Positions 9,160 to 18,598 are shown, counted from the stretch's first letter. The stretch is DNA of 64,000 nucleotides from JANXQG01 sp963804375 (GCA_963804375.1 CAWDQE010000014.1:310001-374000), one strand, 5' to 3'. The notes: a model not told the origin generated them from the letters alone. Program-made: numbers and translations.

Positions 9160-10271
9160 CTACCTTCGCAAGAACCAGCGATCGAGCACGACCCGGCGGA
9201 CAAACCAGCGTCGCCGCAGCAGCCAGTGGGCCAGGTGGCGGCGAAGGCCGGAATGAACTTGCGGGGGTGGAACCTGGGTCGGCCGCGGGCCGAAGCGCGC
9301 CTCCATGCGGCGGCGGTAGGCACCCAGGGTCTCCAGGCGATAATCGCCGCGGGCGGCCAGAATTGTTTCCGCGGCCAACAGCCCCGATTGAACGGCCGGG
9401 CGGATCCCTTCCCCGCTCTCGGCATGCGCCAGCCCCGCCGCGTCGCCGACCCAAAGCACGCCCGCGGCCACCAGCGGCCGGGCCGCCTGGTCGTAGGTCA
9501 AATAAGCGTGACCGGGAAATCTTGACGGCAGGTCGTCCGGCAGCCGCCCCTGCTGCTTGAGCCATGCGTAGAAGTCGAGCACGCGTTGTGGAAGCTGCTT
9601 CTGACCCGGGGTACCGGGTACCCCGACGCGGCCCAGCCCGACGTTGAGGTGATTGCCTTTGCGGAAACACCAACCGTAGCCCAGCAGGTCGTCGCAGAAG
9701 TAGAGTTCCGGCGCTTGGGCGCAACGCGGCAGGCGGCCTCCTGGTCGGGGCGGAGTTCGATTTCCATCTCCTGGGCCGAGATCGCCGGGCCGCGCTGGCC
9801 GGGATTGCCCAAAAGCCGCGCCACCGGGCAGAAGTGACCGCCGGCCGCCACCAGCATCGGGGCCTGGTACTGCCCATTGACGATCCAGGCGTCGTCCCGG
9901 CTTTCGATCGCTTGCACCGCCTCGCCCAAGGCGAGTCGGGCCCCGCAGCGGCGGAGGAGATAATCATCGAATTGGCGGCGGAGGATGCCGTAGCTGACCG
10001 AGCGGCCATAGTCGACCCTCACGCTCCCGCCGCCGATCCGTCCGATACAGAAACCCGACATCGGCTGGAAGACGCGGCCGCGGCTGTAATCTTCCACGTC
10101 GAGTTCCAGATCATCGACGACCCCGGGGGTGATCCATCCGGAACAGAGTTTGCTGCGGGGGAACTGGGCCTTGTCAACGATCAGCACGTCGAGTCCGCCC
10201 GCGCGTAGTTTGCCTGCGCAGGTCGACCCGGCTGGGCCCCCGCCGACAATGATCACGTCAGTCTCTTGCAT
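9160..10271 (-). CDS. FAD-dependent geranylgeranyl-reductase-family oxidoreductase, one apparent frameshift
   Basis: The first part (from ATG 10271) has the FAD-binding GGGPAG at residues 10-15 and resembles the geranylgeranyl reductase family, which reduces isoprenoid or lipid double bonds. The frame is lost near 9705-9720: after the segment EAACRVAPK the expected continuation (ELYFCDDLLGYGWCFRKG) is in another frame, which then runs to the stop at 9160 and holds the second FAD motif VGDAAGLAHAESGEGI. Read together, this is a full-length protein of about 370 residues. It lies 18 bp downstream of the cyclopropane synthase-like gene, so a joint lipid-modifying role is likely. Confidence 0.85.
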
Positions 10272-10289
10272 AGTCTCCTCGTCGAGGGG

Positions 10290-11600
10290 TTACCGCTGCC
10301 GCGTCCAGGGAATCTCATTCGACCCGTGCCGCGCGAAGACTACCTGGAAAAGTTGCAAGGACCCGGTGCGAAAGGCGGCCAGCGAGCCGACCAGGTACAG
10401 CCGCCAGGCGCGGACAAAAGCTGCGTCGAACATCGCCTCGACGCGGGCTTGCGCGGCCTCGAAACGATCGAGCCAATGTTGCAGCGTCAGGGCATAATGC
10501 AAGCGGAGGTTCTCCACGTCGAGCACCGAGAACGACCGCGGCTCCAGCACCTGCATAAGTTCCCGCAGACTTGGCGCGTAGGCCCCGGGGAAAATCCGCC
10601 GCTCGATCCAGGCGTTCAGGCAACCCGGATAGTCGCGGCCGATCGTGTGGATGATGCCACGGCCAGTGGGCCGCAGGCAACGATGGATCACTTCGCCCAA
10701 CTGGGAATAGTTATTCGGGCCGACGTGCTCCAGCATGCCGATCGAGGCGAAGACGTCGAACTGGCCGCGAATCGTCCGATAGTCGTCCTCGATGAACTCG
10801 ACGCGAGACTCCAGCCCCTGGGCCTTGGCACTCTCGCGGGCCGTGCGGATCTGCTCGCGGGAGACGTTATAGGCCTTCACGCTGACGCCGTAATGCCGCG
10901 CCATGTAAAGGGCCAATGCCCCCCAGCCGCATCCCGCCTCGACCACCGTTTCTCCCGGCTTGAGCCAGAGCTTGCGGCAGACCAGTTCCATCTTGGCTGC
11001 CTGCGCTTCTTCCAAGGAAACCTGGGGCGAAGGAAAATAGGCGCAGGTGTAAACCATCTCCCGATCGAGCCAAAGGCGGTAGAAGTCGTCGCCGATGTCG
11101 TAGTGGTGATAGATGTTCGATCGGGAGCGGCGGACGGTGTTGGCCCGCGGTTTGAGCCGCCACTCGGCCAGGGCTGCCGCCAGGCCGTCGCGGGGCTGCG
11201 CTTCTTCCGCGCGGTAGATCATTTCCAGGAACTCCAGGAGATCGCCCTCAACCTCCACACGGCCTTCGCTCAGCGCATCGCCAAAGGCCAAATAGACGTT
11301 GGCCAGGAGCTGCCAGAACGTGCGGCGGTCGTGGATTATCAGCCGGGCCTTGGGCGCGGCGTGGCCGTACGCCTGGCCGTCCCAAAGCACCAGCGCAATC
11401 GGCGGGTTGCCGACGGCGCCCAGTATTCGACGAACCACCCTCCGCTCTACGGCCCACACCCGGCCGCTTGCCTGGCCGGGAGCCGGCCCGAGCGGCCTGC
11501 GCGACGGTCTGCCCGACCATTCAGGCGGCAACGTTGTCCGAGTAGAAACCGAGGAACCCATCCGCGACACCTCCCATTCTGCCTTCCAGGGAAACTGCAA
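10290..11600 (-). CDS. Cyclopropane-fatty-acyl-phospholipid synthase-like methyltransferase
   Basis: A 436-residue SAM-dependent methyltransferase. The SAM loop VEAGCGWGALALYMARHYG lies near residue 210, and residues 180-436 follow the CFA synthase pattern (the HYDIGDDFYRLWLD motif, GMLEHVG, and an aromatic-rich C-terminus). It probably transfers methylene or methyl to unsaturated acyl chains of membrane lipids. The start may be the internal ATG at 11561. It is transcribed with the downstream FAD reductase, a pairing that suggests modification followed by reduction of a lipid. Confidence 0.9.
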   Translation of the reverse strand: MQFPWKAEWEVSRMGSSVSTRTTLPPEWSGRPSRRPLGPAPGQASGRVWAVERRVVRRILGAVGNPPIALVLWDGQAYGHAAPKARLIIHDRRTFWQLLANVYLAFGDALSEGRVEVEGDLLEFLEMIYRAEEAQPRDGLAAALAEWRLKPRANTVRRSRSNIYHHYDIGDDFYRLWLDREMVYTCAYFPSPQVSLEEAQAAKMELVCRKLWLKPGETVVEAGCGWGALALYMARHYGVSVKAYNVSREQIRTARESAKAQGLESRVEFIEDDYRTIRGQFDVFASIGMLEHVGPNNYSQLGEVIHRCLRPTGRGIIHTIGRDYPGCLNAWIERRIFPGAYAPSLRELMQVLEPRSFSVLDVENLRLHYALTLQHWLDRFEAAQARVEAMFDAAFVRAWRLYLVGSLAAFRTGSLQLFQVVFARHGSNEIPWTRQR

Positions 11601-11811
11601 TTCGCATCGAGGTCATACTCATCCCATTGTACTACCTTGGGCAATGGGTACAATTCCCTAGGGATGCCTCAGGAAAACCAAGAATCGGCCGAAATCGGGC
11701 GCATCCAGGTCGGGGTTTTGCCAGGTATCCCAGGCTGAAACAGGAAGCCCTCTGGTTCGTAAGAGAAGAGAATCCCCGATTTCTCCCCCCCGTAAAGAAG
11801 GAAACTCATCG

Positions 11812-12477
11812 ATGTCTCGCTATCGGCTTCTGGTGCTCGTCTTCACTATCGTATTCGGCACGATCGGAAGTGCCCTGGCCCAGGTTCCCCGCAACCCGCC
11901 GCCCAGTCGGCCCGGGCCTGCAGGCAGCACGGCCGAGCCGTCGGCCGCGTCTACTGGCAAGTTCATTCGCATCCCCGGCCTCACGCCCCTGAGCATGGAA
12001 GGGGTGCAGCGCGACATCGGCGTTACCCCCGAGCAGAAACAGCAGTTGAAGGCCGTTTCCGACGGTTTTGCGGCATCGTTCCAGCGGCTGGACAAGTCGT
12101 TCCGCGAGTTCTCGCCGGAAGAGCAGAAGACGCGAGCGAAGGAATTCAGCGATCAGGTCGGCCAGTTCGCCCGCAATGCCCGCCGCAAGGCGGAAGCGAT
12201 TCTCACCCCCCGGCAGTTGCAGGCGGTCGAGAAGATCGCCTTCCAGTTGTCGGCCGCCGGCGCCTTGTCGGATCCCGGCTTGCAAGAAAAGCTCGGGCTC
12301 AGCCCGCAGCAACGTCGGCGTCTGACCGCGGTCTACGAGCAGGCGGGCGAGAAGATGCAGCAACTCCAGCGTGACACAGCCACGCAGGTCATGCAGTTGC
12401 TCGACGAGGAGCAGTCCGCCCAGTTGAAGAAGCAGCTCGACGCGCAGCAGCGGCAGCCGCCGCCCCAGGCAGAATAA
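11812..12477 (+). CDS. Secreted Spy/CpxP-like helical protein
   Basis: A 221-residue protein with a signal peptide (residues 1-23, ending SALAQ), a Pro-rich linker and a helical charged region with two LTP.Q or LSPQQ-type motifs (GVTPEQKQQL, LTPRQLQAVEKI, LSPQQRRRL), typical of LTXXQ/Spy-type periplasmic chaperone-like proteins. The C-terminus is Gln-rich. The family call is moderate because the motifs are short. Confidence 0.7.
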   Translation: MSRYRLLVLVFTIVFGTIGSALAQVPRNPPPSRPGPAGSTAEPSAASTGKFIRIPGLTPLSMEGVQRDIGVTPEQKQQLKAVSDGFAASFQRLDKSFREFSPEEQKTRAKEFSDQVGQFARNARRKAEAILTPRQLQAVEKIAFQLSAAGALSDPGLQEKLGLSPQQRRRLTAVYEQAGEKMQQLQRDTATQVMQLLDEEQSAQLKKQLDAQQRQPPPQAE

Positions 12478-12514
12478 AGGGCCGGCGAATCAATGAGTGT
12501 CGGTTTCTGCAACG

Positions 12515-12568
12515 TACTCATCACGCTCCACCGTGATGTCTTACCATCACGGCGGAGCGTGATGAGTA
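12515..12568. terminator. Long hairpin, probable bidirectional terminator or REP-like element
   Basis: Two 24-bp arms (12515-12538 and 12545-12568) are perfectly complementary except for one position, with a 6-nt loop. There is no T-run on either side, so it may be a mobile palindromic repeat rather than a classical terminator. It lies just after the Spy-like gene. Confidence 0.75.
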
Positions 12569-12612
12569 CAGTTATTGATTCACCGTTCCTAAGGTGCCGT
12601 GCGAGCGATTTA

Positions 12613-12668
12613 TAGGATGGACCGCCGAGTCTGTCCCATGAACCGGACGGACTCGGAGGTCCATCCTA
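12613..12668. repeat. Palindromic repeat upstream of obgE
   Basis: Arms 12613-12631 and 12650-12668 (TAGGATGGACC and its complement, then CGAGTC/GACTCG) flank an 18-nt centre. It lies 14 bp before the obgE start and might affect its mRNA 5' end. Confidence 0.75.
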
Positions 12669-12682
12669 CGGCAATTTGAACT

Positions 12683-13684
12683 ATGTTTGTCGATGAAGTG
12701 GTGGTATGTTTCGAGGCGGGCAGGGGCGGGGACGGTTGTGTCAGCTTCCGGCGGGAAAAGTACGTGCCCTTGGGCGGACCCGACGGCGGCGACGGCGGCG
12801 ACGGCGGCAGCGTGATCCTGGTGGCCCGCGAAGGCGTCGATAGTCTCGCCATGCTCGCCCATCGGAAATCGTGGAAGGCCGAGCCGGGCCAGCATGGCTC
12901 CGGCGCCAACTGCCACGGGGCCTCGGCCAAGGATATCACCATCGCCGTTCCACCGGGCACCGTGATCATCGACGCCGAACATGGCCACGTCTTGAAAGAC
13001 CTGGCCCAGGAAGGTGACCAAGTCGTGGTGGCCCGCGGCGGCAAGGGGGGCAAAGGCAATAACCGTTTCAAGACAGCCACCAATCGGGCCCCGCGGCAAT
13101 CGACTCCCGGCGAGCCGGGCGAGATCCGTGCAGTGCGGTTGGAACTGAAGTTGATCGCCGACGTTGGCCTGGTCGGCATGCCCAACGCCGGCAAGAGCAC
13201 GTTGCTCAGCCGCCTCTCCCGCGCCCGGCCCGAGATCGCCGCCTATCCCTTCACCACCAAGCATCCCAACCTGGGCCGCGTGCAGATCGACCTCGATCGG
13301 GCTTTCGTGATGGCCGACATCCCTGGGTTGATCGAAGGGGCCCACGCCGGCGCCGGCCTGGGGCACGAGTTCCTCCGCCACATCGAGCGGACCGGCATTC
13401 TCGTGCACCTCGTCGAACCGGAGCCGATCGACGCCACCGACCCCATCGCCAACTATCGCACGATCCGCGGCGAGTTGGAGGAATACAGTGCCGACCTGGC
13501 TGCGCGGCAGGAGATCGCCGTGGTCACGAAGGCCGATCTTCCCCGGGCCGAAGAGGTCCGCCGCCTGTTGGCCGAACTGCTCCAGCGCGACGTGCTGCTG
13601 ATCTCCGCCGTCACCGGCCAGGGCCTGAACCAGTTGGTCGCCGCCATTGCGCAGGCCTTGAAGCCGGCGGCGGAGAAGTGGTAA
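12683..13684 (+). CDS. obgE: Obg/CgtA ribosome-associated GTPase
   Basis: A 333-residue protein. The glycine-rich Obg fold (residues 1-158: FVDEV...GRGGDGCVSFRREK, GGPDGGDGGDGGSV) precedes the G domain with G1 GMPNAGKST (near residue 167), G3 DIPGLIEGAHAGAGLG and G4 TKAD. The protein ends after the G domain, without the C-terminal OCT extension some homologues have. It acts in large ribosomal subunit assembly and stress responses. Start at ATG 12683. Confidence 0.97.
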   Translation: MFVDEVVVCFEAGRGGDGCVSFRREKYVPLGGPDGGDGGDGGSVILVAREGVDSLAMLAHRKSWKAEPGQHGSGANCHGASAKDITIAVPPGTVIIDAEHGHVLKDLAQEGDQVVVARGGKGGKGNNRFKTATNRAPRQSTPGEPGEIRAVRLELKLIADVGLVGMPNAGKSTLLSRLSRARPEIAAYPFTTKHPNLGRVQIDLDRAFVMADIPGLIEGAHAGAGLGHEFLRHIERTGILVHLVEPEPIDATDPIANYRTIRGELEEYSADLAARQEIAVVTKADLPRAEEVRRLLAELLQRDVLLISAVTGQGLNQLVAAIAQALKPAAEKW

Positions 13685-13953
13685 CTGGATGTCGCCGGTG
13701 CCCCTCACTCGTTTAACCCGAACAGGGCACCCAGGGCACCCGCTTGCGGGTCGCGGCGATGGAGAGACGGAGATTCGTATCTTGCGGGGCTGATTTAGCT
13801 ATAATAATAAGAAGTTATTCTCGCTGAGGAGCGTGTTTCGTATACGATTATGAGGGTGCTACAACTTGTTTCAGGAAGCAGAAATGGTCATTTCGATCTT
13901 TCACGCGGTACATCCGGCGAGCCTTCCTCCGGCGCCTGTCTAGTTTTCAAACC

Positions 13954-14805
13954 GTGTTTGTGGACGAAGTGATCGCACCTCTCATCGCCGTTGACGTTGG
14001 CAACTCGCGGATCAAGCTCGGCCTGTTTCGGCAAACGGTTGCCACCGGCCTGCCCGAGCCAGAGGCCACCCTGCACCTCACGGGCCGGCTGCCGGAGTTC
14101 GAACAGCTCGATGCCTGGCTAACTAATCCCCCTCTTCTGTGGAGCAATGGACAGAGCGAAGTACTTCCCCCTCTCCCATCCGGAGAGGGTCGGGGTGAAA
14201 TTGCACGCCTCCGTTGGCACATCGGCAGCGTCAACCGCCCGGCCGCATCGCGGCTGATCGACTGGCTCCGCGACCATCGCGAAGACGATGAACTCATGCT
14301 GCTGACCTCGGGCGATCTGCCGCTGGCCGTCAAGCTGCCGCGGCCCGATATGGTCGGCGTCGATCGCTTGCTGGATGCCCTGGCCGCCAATCGCCTGCGT
14401 ACGCCCGGTCGCCCGGCGGTCGTCGTCGATGTCGGCTCGGCCATCACGGTCGATCTGATCGATGCCGACGGCGCTTTCCTCGGCGGGGCGATCCTGCCGG
14501 GCACTGCCATGTCGGCCAGGGCACTGCACGAATTCACCGATCTCCTGCCGCAGATCGACATGGCCGAACTGGCCGAGCCGCCGCCTGCCCTGGGTACCGC
14601 AACCGTCGCCGCCATGCGATCCGGGCTGTTCTGGGGCGCCGTCGGGTCCGTGCGGCAACTGGTCGAACAGCTCACCGGCAATCGCGACGCCGAGGTCCTG
14701 CTCACCGGCGGGGCCGGCCCGGTCGTCGCGCAGCTCATGGGCACGTCGGCCCGGTACGTGCCGCACCTCACCCTGGCCGGCATCGCCCTGGCCGACAAAC
14801 CGTAG
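13954..14805 (+). CDS. coaX: Type III pantothenate kinase
   Basis: First step of coenzyme A synthesis, phosphorylation of pantothenate. The 283-residue protein has the ASKHA-type phosphate loop DVGNSRIKLG (about residues 14-23), GVDRLLDALAANR, VVDVGSAITVDLID and the C-terminal LTGGAGPVVA. I use the GTG at 13954 (MFVDEV in translation); a later start is possible but must lie before LIAVDVGNS. Residues of about 58-82 (VLPPLPSGEGRGEI region) look like a translated palindromic repeat. The TAG stop at 14803-14805 is part of another inverted repeat. Confidence 0.93.
   Translation: MFVDEVIAPLIAVDVGNSRIKLGLFRQTVATGLPEPEATLHLTGRLPEFEQLDAWLTNPPLLWSNGQSEVLPPLPSGEGRGEIARLRWHIGSVNRPAASRLIDWLRDHREDDELMLLTSGDLPLAVKLPRPDMVGVDRLLDALAANRLRTPGRPAVVVDVGSAITVDLIDADGAFLGGAILPGTAMSARALHEFTDLLPQIDMAELAEPPPALGTATVAAMRSGLFWGAVGSVRQLVEQLTGNRDAEVLLTGGAGPVVAQLMGTSARYVPHLTLAGIALADKP
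14167..14195. repeat. Palindromic element inside coaX
   Basis: Arms CCCTCTCC (14169-14176) and GGAGAGGG (14182-14189) with a 5-nt loop and further C/G pairing outside. The core resembles the widespread CCCTCTCC/GGAGAGGG intergenic repeat. Here it is translated in frame as PPLPSGEGRG in a region expected to be a variable surface loop. A related half element is at about 57951-57979. Confidence 0.7.
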
Positions 14806-14906
14806 GGTGGGACCAGATTGCGTAGCAAGCGCAGGCCCACCATGAGCGAGAATGATAGGGACTTTGGTGGGCCGGCGCTCACTACGCGATCTTGTCCCAC
14901 CCTACG
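14801..14906. repeat. Inverted repeat overlapping the coaX stop codon
   Basis: Outer arms CGTAGGGTGGGACCAG and its near complement CTTGTCCCACCCTACG enclose further pairing (GCGTAG.. / ..CTACGC) around a centre near 14850. The TAG of coaX lies in the left arm. It separates coaX from the alcohol dehydrogenase gene and may end or pause transcription. Confidence 0.8.
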
Positions 14907-14941
14907 ATCGCCGCCATCCGCATGCAAACCCCAAGACCGCC

Positions 14942-15988
14942 ATGAAACTCGCCTGCTTCACCGCCCCTCGCAAGATCGAACTGGTCGACGCCCCCGAGCC
15001 CGTGCTCCAGCGGCCTGGTGACGTGCTCCTGCAAGTCGACCGTGTGGGCATTTGCGGCTCCGACGTTCATTATTATCTCGAAGGGCGGATCGGCAACCAA
15101 ATCCTTCAGTATCCGGCCACACTTGGGCATGAGTGTTCCGGTACCGTGCTGGAAACCGGTTCAGCCGTGCAAGGGCTGAAGGCAGGCGACCGCGTGGCCG
15201 TCGATCCGGCTTTTCCCTGTGGCACGTGCGACCAGTGTCTGAGCGGTCGCGCCCATACCTGCCGCCGCCTGCTCTTCATGGGCTCGCCCGGTCAGGCCCC
15301 CGGCGCTGCGGCCGAGCGTTACGTCGCCCCGGCCGCGTGCTGCACGGCGGTTCCCGCTTCCCTGTCGTTGGACGACGCCATGCTGGTCGAGCCGTTGTCG
15401 ATCGGGCTGCACGCCGTGCGGCTTTCGCCACTGGCCGGCGGCATGAAAATGGCCATCCTCGGCGCAGGTCCGATCGGCCTCTCGGTGCTGCTCTGCGCGA
15501 AAGCGACGGTCCCTTGCACTGTGTTGGTGACCGATCTCCTGGACGTTCGTCTTGCGGTCGCCCGGCGGTGCGGAGCCGACGCCGTTTTGAACCCGCGGCA
15601 GAGCGACCTTCTCGCGGCGATCGCCCAAACTGAACCGCAGGGGCTGGACTTGGTCTTCGAGTGCTCCGGCGATCCGGCCTGCGTGGAGCAGGGGCAATCA
15701 CTCTTGCGGCCCGGCGGCGCCTTGATGCTGGTCGGCATACCGTCGGTCGATGATGTGGCGTTTGATCCACATCGCATGCGGCGTTTCGAGTTGCGTTTCC
15801 AAGCCGTGCGCCGGCAGAACGAGTGCGTGGCGCCGGTGATCCGCCTGATTGCCGAGCGGCGACTCGATCCCGCGCCGCTCTTGACCCATCGCTTCCCTCT
15901 CCGTGAGATTTCCGCCGCATTCGAACTGGTTGCCGGCTATCGCGACGGAGTGATCAAGGCAGTGGTGGATGTGAGCGTTTGCATGTAG
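14942..15988 (+). CDS. Zinc-dependent medium-chain alcohol/polyol dehydrogenase
   Basis: A 348-residue member of the sorbitol/threonine dehydrogenase group. It has GICGSDVHYY (catalytic zinc Cys), LGHECSG, four structural-zinc Cys in CGTCDQCLSGRAHTC, and the NAD(P) loop GAGPIGLSV near residue 180. It oxidises a polyol or similar secondary alcohol; the substrate is not deducible. Start at ATG 14942, because the upstream in-frame ATG at 14852 would put the preceding inverted repeat inside the protein. An MFS transporter follows 18 bp downstream, perhaps importing the substrate. Confidence 0.92.
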   Translation: MKLACFTAPRKIELVDAPEPVLQRPGDVLLQVDRVGICGSDVHYYLEGRIGNQILQYPATLGHECSGTVLETGSAVQGLKAGDRVAVDPAFPCGTCDQCLSGRAHTCRRLLFMGSPGQAPGAAAERYVAPAACCTAVPASLSLDDAMLVEPLSIGLHAVRLSPLAGGMKMAILGAGPIGLSVLLCAKATVPCTVLVTDLLDVRLAVARRCGADAVLNPRQSDLLAAIAQTEPQGLDLVFECSGDPACVEQGQSLLRPGGALMLVGIPSVDDVAFDPHRMRRFELRFQAVRRQNECVAPVIRLIAERRLDPAPLLTHRFPLREISAAFELVAGYRDGVIKAVVDVSVCM

Positions 15989-16006
15989 AATCATGCCGGG
16001 AAAAGC

Positions 16007-17311
16007 ATGATGGATGATTTCGCGACCGCAGAAGACGATCCTACGGCATCGACGCCCGGGGCGAGAGCCGCCGATGAGGCCACCCGCCTGCGCGATCTCA
16101 CGCCGAGCCAGTGGCGGTCGGGCATCGCGGCCTGGCTGGGCTGGATGTTCGACGGCCTCGATATGCACCTGTACACGGTCGTGGCCCTGCCGTTCGTGGC
16201 CGAATTGCTGCCGGCCGATACCGACAAATCGACCGTCGGCTATCGCGGCTCGCTCATTCAGGCCGCCTTCCTGCTGGGCTGGGCCGTCGGCGGCGGATTC
16301 TTTGGACGGCTGGGCGACCGCATGGGACGTGCCCGGGCCTTGATGCTCACGATCCTCACTTACGCCCTCTTCACCGGCCTGTCGTCGATTGCGCAGGCCT
16401 GGTGGCATCTGCTCATCTTTCGTTTTCTGGCGGCCTTGGGAATTGGCGGCGAGTGGGCCGTGGGCGCGGCCCTGCTCAGCGAAACCTGGCCCCGCCGCTG
16501 GCGGCCATGGATCGCAGCGGTGCTGCAAACGGCCGTCAACGTGGGCGTCGTCCTGGCCATGGCCGCCGTCTGGACCATCTCCGCGCTGGGCTTCGGCCGA
16601 CGCGCCGTCTTCCTCATCGGCATTCTGCCGGCACTGATGGTCGTCTGGATCTTCCGGGCCGTGCCCGAGACGGAGGAATGGCATACAGCCAAGACCCGAG
16701 CGGGCGGCAACCTGCCACGGGTCGTCGATCTGTTCCGCGGCAGCCTGCTGCGGACTACGGTCCTCGTGATCGCGGTCTGCTCGCTATCGCTCTCGGCGCA
16801 TTGGGCCTTCATGTTCTGGTCCTTGCAGCATTTCCGCACCGTGCCCGGCATTGCCGATCTCAGCCCTGACCAGGTGACCCAGTGGACCAGCCTGGCGATG
16901 ATGCTCTTTGTGGGCATTGGCATCACGGGCAACTTCATCGCCGCCGCGATCGCCCGCCGGGTGGGCTACCGCCGCGCGATTGCCGTCGGTTGCGTGCTGT
17001 ACTTCGCCACGGTCGCGAGCGTTTATACCTGGCTCCCCTCCTGGCAGGTCTTGCTGGTCTGGTTCGGGCTGATCGGCATGTGCCAGGGAATTTTCGGTCT
17101 CTTCACGATGTATCTGCCGTCGCTCTTTCCCACGCTCTTGCGCACCACGGGGGCCGGCTTCTGCTACAACATCGGCCGCATTGCCGCAGCCTTGGCCACG
17201 GTCCTTTTCGGCACGCTCAACAAGCCGGGCGAGTTTCAAATGGCAATTGTCTGTTCCAGCTTCCTCTTCCTGCCGGCCGCCGCCATCGCCCTGCTGCTGC
17301 CGGAACCGTAA
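16007..17311 (+). CDS. MFS transporter, sugar/aromatic-acid:H+ symporter type
   Basis: A 434-residue protein with about twelve hydrophobic segments, an N-terminal cytoplasmic tail and the MFS signature GGGFFGRLGDRMGRARAL between TM2 and TM3. The GWMFDGLDMHLY segment in TM1 is typical of the sialate/aromatic-acid transporter group. It lies directly after the alcohol dehydrogenase and is probably co-transcribed. The substrate is unknown. Confidence 0.9.
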   Translation: MMDDFATAEDDPTASTPGARAADEATRLRDLTPSQWRSGIAAWLGWMFDGLDMHLYTVVALPFVAELLPADTDKSTVGYRGSLIQAAFLLGWAVGGGFFGRLGDRMGRARALMLTILTYALFTGLSSIAQAWWHLLIFRFLAALGIGGEWAVGAALLSETWPRRWRPWIAAVLQTAVNVGVVLAMAAVWTISALGFGRRAVFLIGILPALMVVWIFRAVPETEEWHTAKTRAGGNLPRVVDLFRGSLLRTTVLVIAVCSLSLSAHWAFMFWSLQHFRTVPGIADLSPDQVTQWTSLAMMLFVGIGITGNFIAAAIARRVGYRRAIAVGCVLYFATVASVYTWLPSWQVLLVWFGLIGMCQGIFGLFTMYLPSLFPTLLRTTGAGFCYNIGRIAAALATVLFGTLNKPGEFQMAIVCSSFLFLPAAAIALLLPEP

Positions 17312-17316
17312 CGGTT

Positions 17317-17700
17317 GTTGTGGCCGGTCTCCGACCGAGCCGACTGTTGTGGCCGGTCTCCGACCGAGCCACGCCAGCGACTGTTGTGGCCGGTCTCCGA
17401 CCGAGCCACGCCAGCGACCGAAGGTCTCCCGTTGGATAGGGAGACCTTCGGTCGGAAGTCTCGGCGGGGTCGGGAGACCCTCGCCGAACACGAACACGGG
17501 GTCGAGAGACCCTCGCCGAACGCGACCGCTGTTGTGGCCGGTCTCCGACCGAGCCACGCCAGTGACCGAAGGTCTCCCGTCCGATAGGGAGACCTTCGGT
17601 CGGAAGTCTCGGCGGGGTCGAGAGACCCTCGCCGAACACGAACACGGGGTCGAGAGACCCTCGCCGAGAACCCGGGGTTGGGAGAACCTCGCCGAACCCG
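17317..17700. repeat. Family A repeat array (reversed copies)
   Basis: About 385 bp built from at least two complete and several partial family A units in reverse orientation: four TGTTGTGGCCGGTCTCCGAC starts, two GACCGAAGGTCTCCC...GGGAGACCTTCGGTC hairpins and five or six GAGACCCTCGCCGAAC-type ends. It fills the gap between the convergent MFS and ThuA genes. Amplification of sub-units in tandem suggests recombination or slippage. Confidence 0.9.
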
Positions 17701-17703
17701 CGT

Positions 17704-18474
17704 CTACTTCCCGCCGGCCCACTCCACGGCGTTGACCATGAGCTTGCGGATGTTGGCGTCGAAGAAGATCGGATAGGTCTCGTGGCCGGGCTGGAAGTAG
17801 AAGACGCGGCCCTTGCCGACCGCAAAGGCGATGCCCTGCCGCGACGATTCCTTGCTGCCGTCGGGTAGGGTATACACGCCGTCGAAAACGACCGACTGCG
17901 GCTCGGGAATCTCGAAAGGCTCGGTATAGCGTTCCGTGTGCGGAATGCTGAAATCGCTGAGGCCCGCGGCAATCGGATGCTGTTTGTCCTTGACGATCAG
18001 TTCCAGCTTGCTGCCGTCCTCGACGTAGCCGCCTTTCCAGCCACAGTTGGTGCCCAGCAGGGCCTTGAGGGCTTTGGAGTAATGGGCCGAGTGCAAAGCG
18101 ATGAAGCCCATGCCGCCGTGCTTCACGCGATCGACGATCCGCTTGACGTGCTCGTCGCTGACCTCGCCGTGACGTTGGTGGCCCCACCAGACGAGCACGC
18201 CGGTCTTGTCGAGCGATTGGGCCGAACAGCCCTGCTCCGGGTCGGTGATCGAGGCGGTCACGACTTCCCATCCTTTGGCCTTGAGCGGCGCAAGTCCCTC
18301 GGCTACGGCGCCGTTGATGTCGTGGGGATAGACATTCTTGGGGGCAGTCTTTTCCGACCAGACCACCACCCGGCGTTTCGGCTCGGCGGCCCAGACCGGC
18401 TGGGAGGAAAGAAGTTCAACGGCGGTAGCCGCACCGGCGGCGAGGATGGTACGGCGGGAAAGCATCGGGTTCAT
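17704..18474 (-). CDS. ThuA-domain secreted protein
   Basis: A 256-residue protein. I start at ATG 18474, which gives an N-terminal export signal (MNPMLSRRTILAAGAA, Tat-like RR). A longer in-frame version reading upstream is only the translation of family B repeat DNA. Residues 35-256 match the ThuA (trehalose utilisation) glutamine-amidotransferase-like fold: VWSEKTAPKNVYPHDING, VLVWWGHQRHGEV, MGFIALHSAHYSKALKALLG and GKGRVFYFQPGHETYP. ThuA-like proteins in planctomycetes are common and probably act on sugars; the exact role is unknown. Confidence 0.88.
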   Translation of the reverse strand: MNPMLSRRTILAAGAATAVELLSSQPVWAAEPKRRVVVWSEKTAPKNVYPHDINGAVAEGLAPLKAKGWEVVTASITDPEQGCSAQSLDKTGVLVWWGHQRHGEVSDEHVKRIVDRVKHGGMGFIALHSAHYSKALKALLGTNCGWKGGYVEDGSKLELIVKDKQHPIAAGLSDFSIPHTERYTEPFEIPEPQSVVFDGVYTLPDGSKESSRQGIAFAVGKGRVFYFQPGHETYPIFFDANIRKLMVNAVEWAGGK

Positions 18475-18598
18475 GGCAGACTCCTGAGAGGGAAGAAACG
18501 GATCGATGACTATATTAATTCGCCGGCCGGCGGCCGTCAAGAACGCGAAGTCGCTCGTAGTCCCGGCTTTAGCCTGTCTTCCTCGCACACTTTCCGCC

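Noticed and set aside
10266..11738. 490-codon plus-strand frame
   Set aside because: Antisense of the cyclopropane synthase-like gene; no protein family resemblance.
12572..13708. 378-codon minus-strand frame
   Set aside because: Antisense of obgE in GC-rich DNA.
13781..13805. Promoter before coaX (TATAAT at 13800)
   Set aside because: No -35 at a proper distance was found; the match may be chance in an AT-rich stretch.
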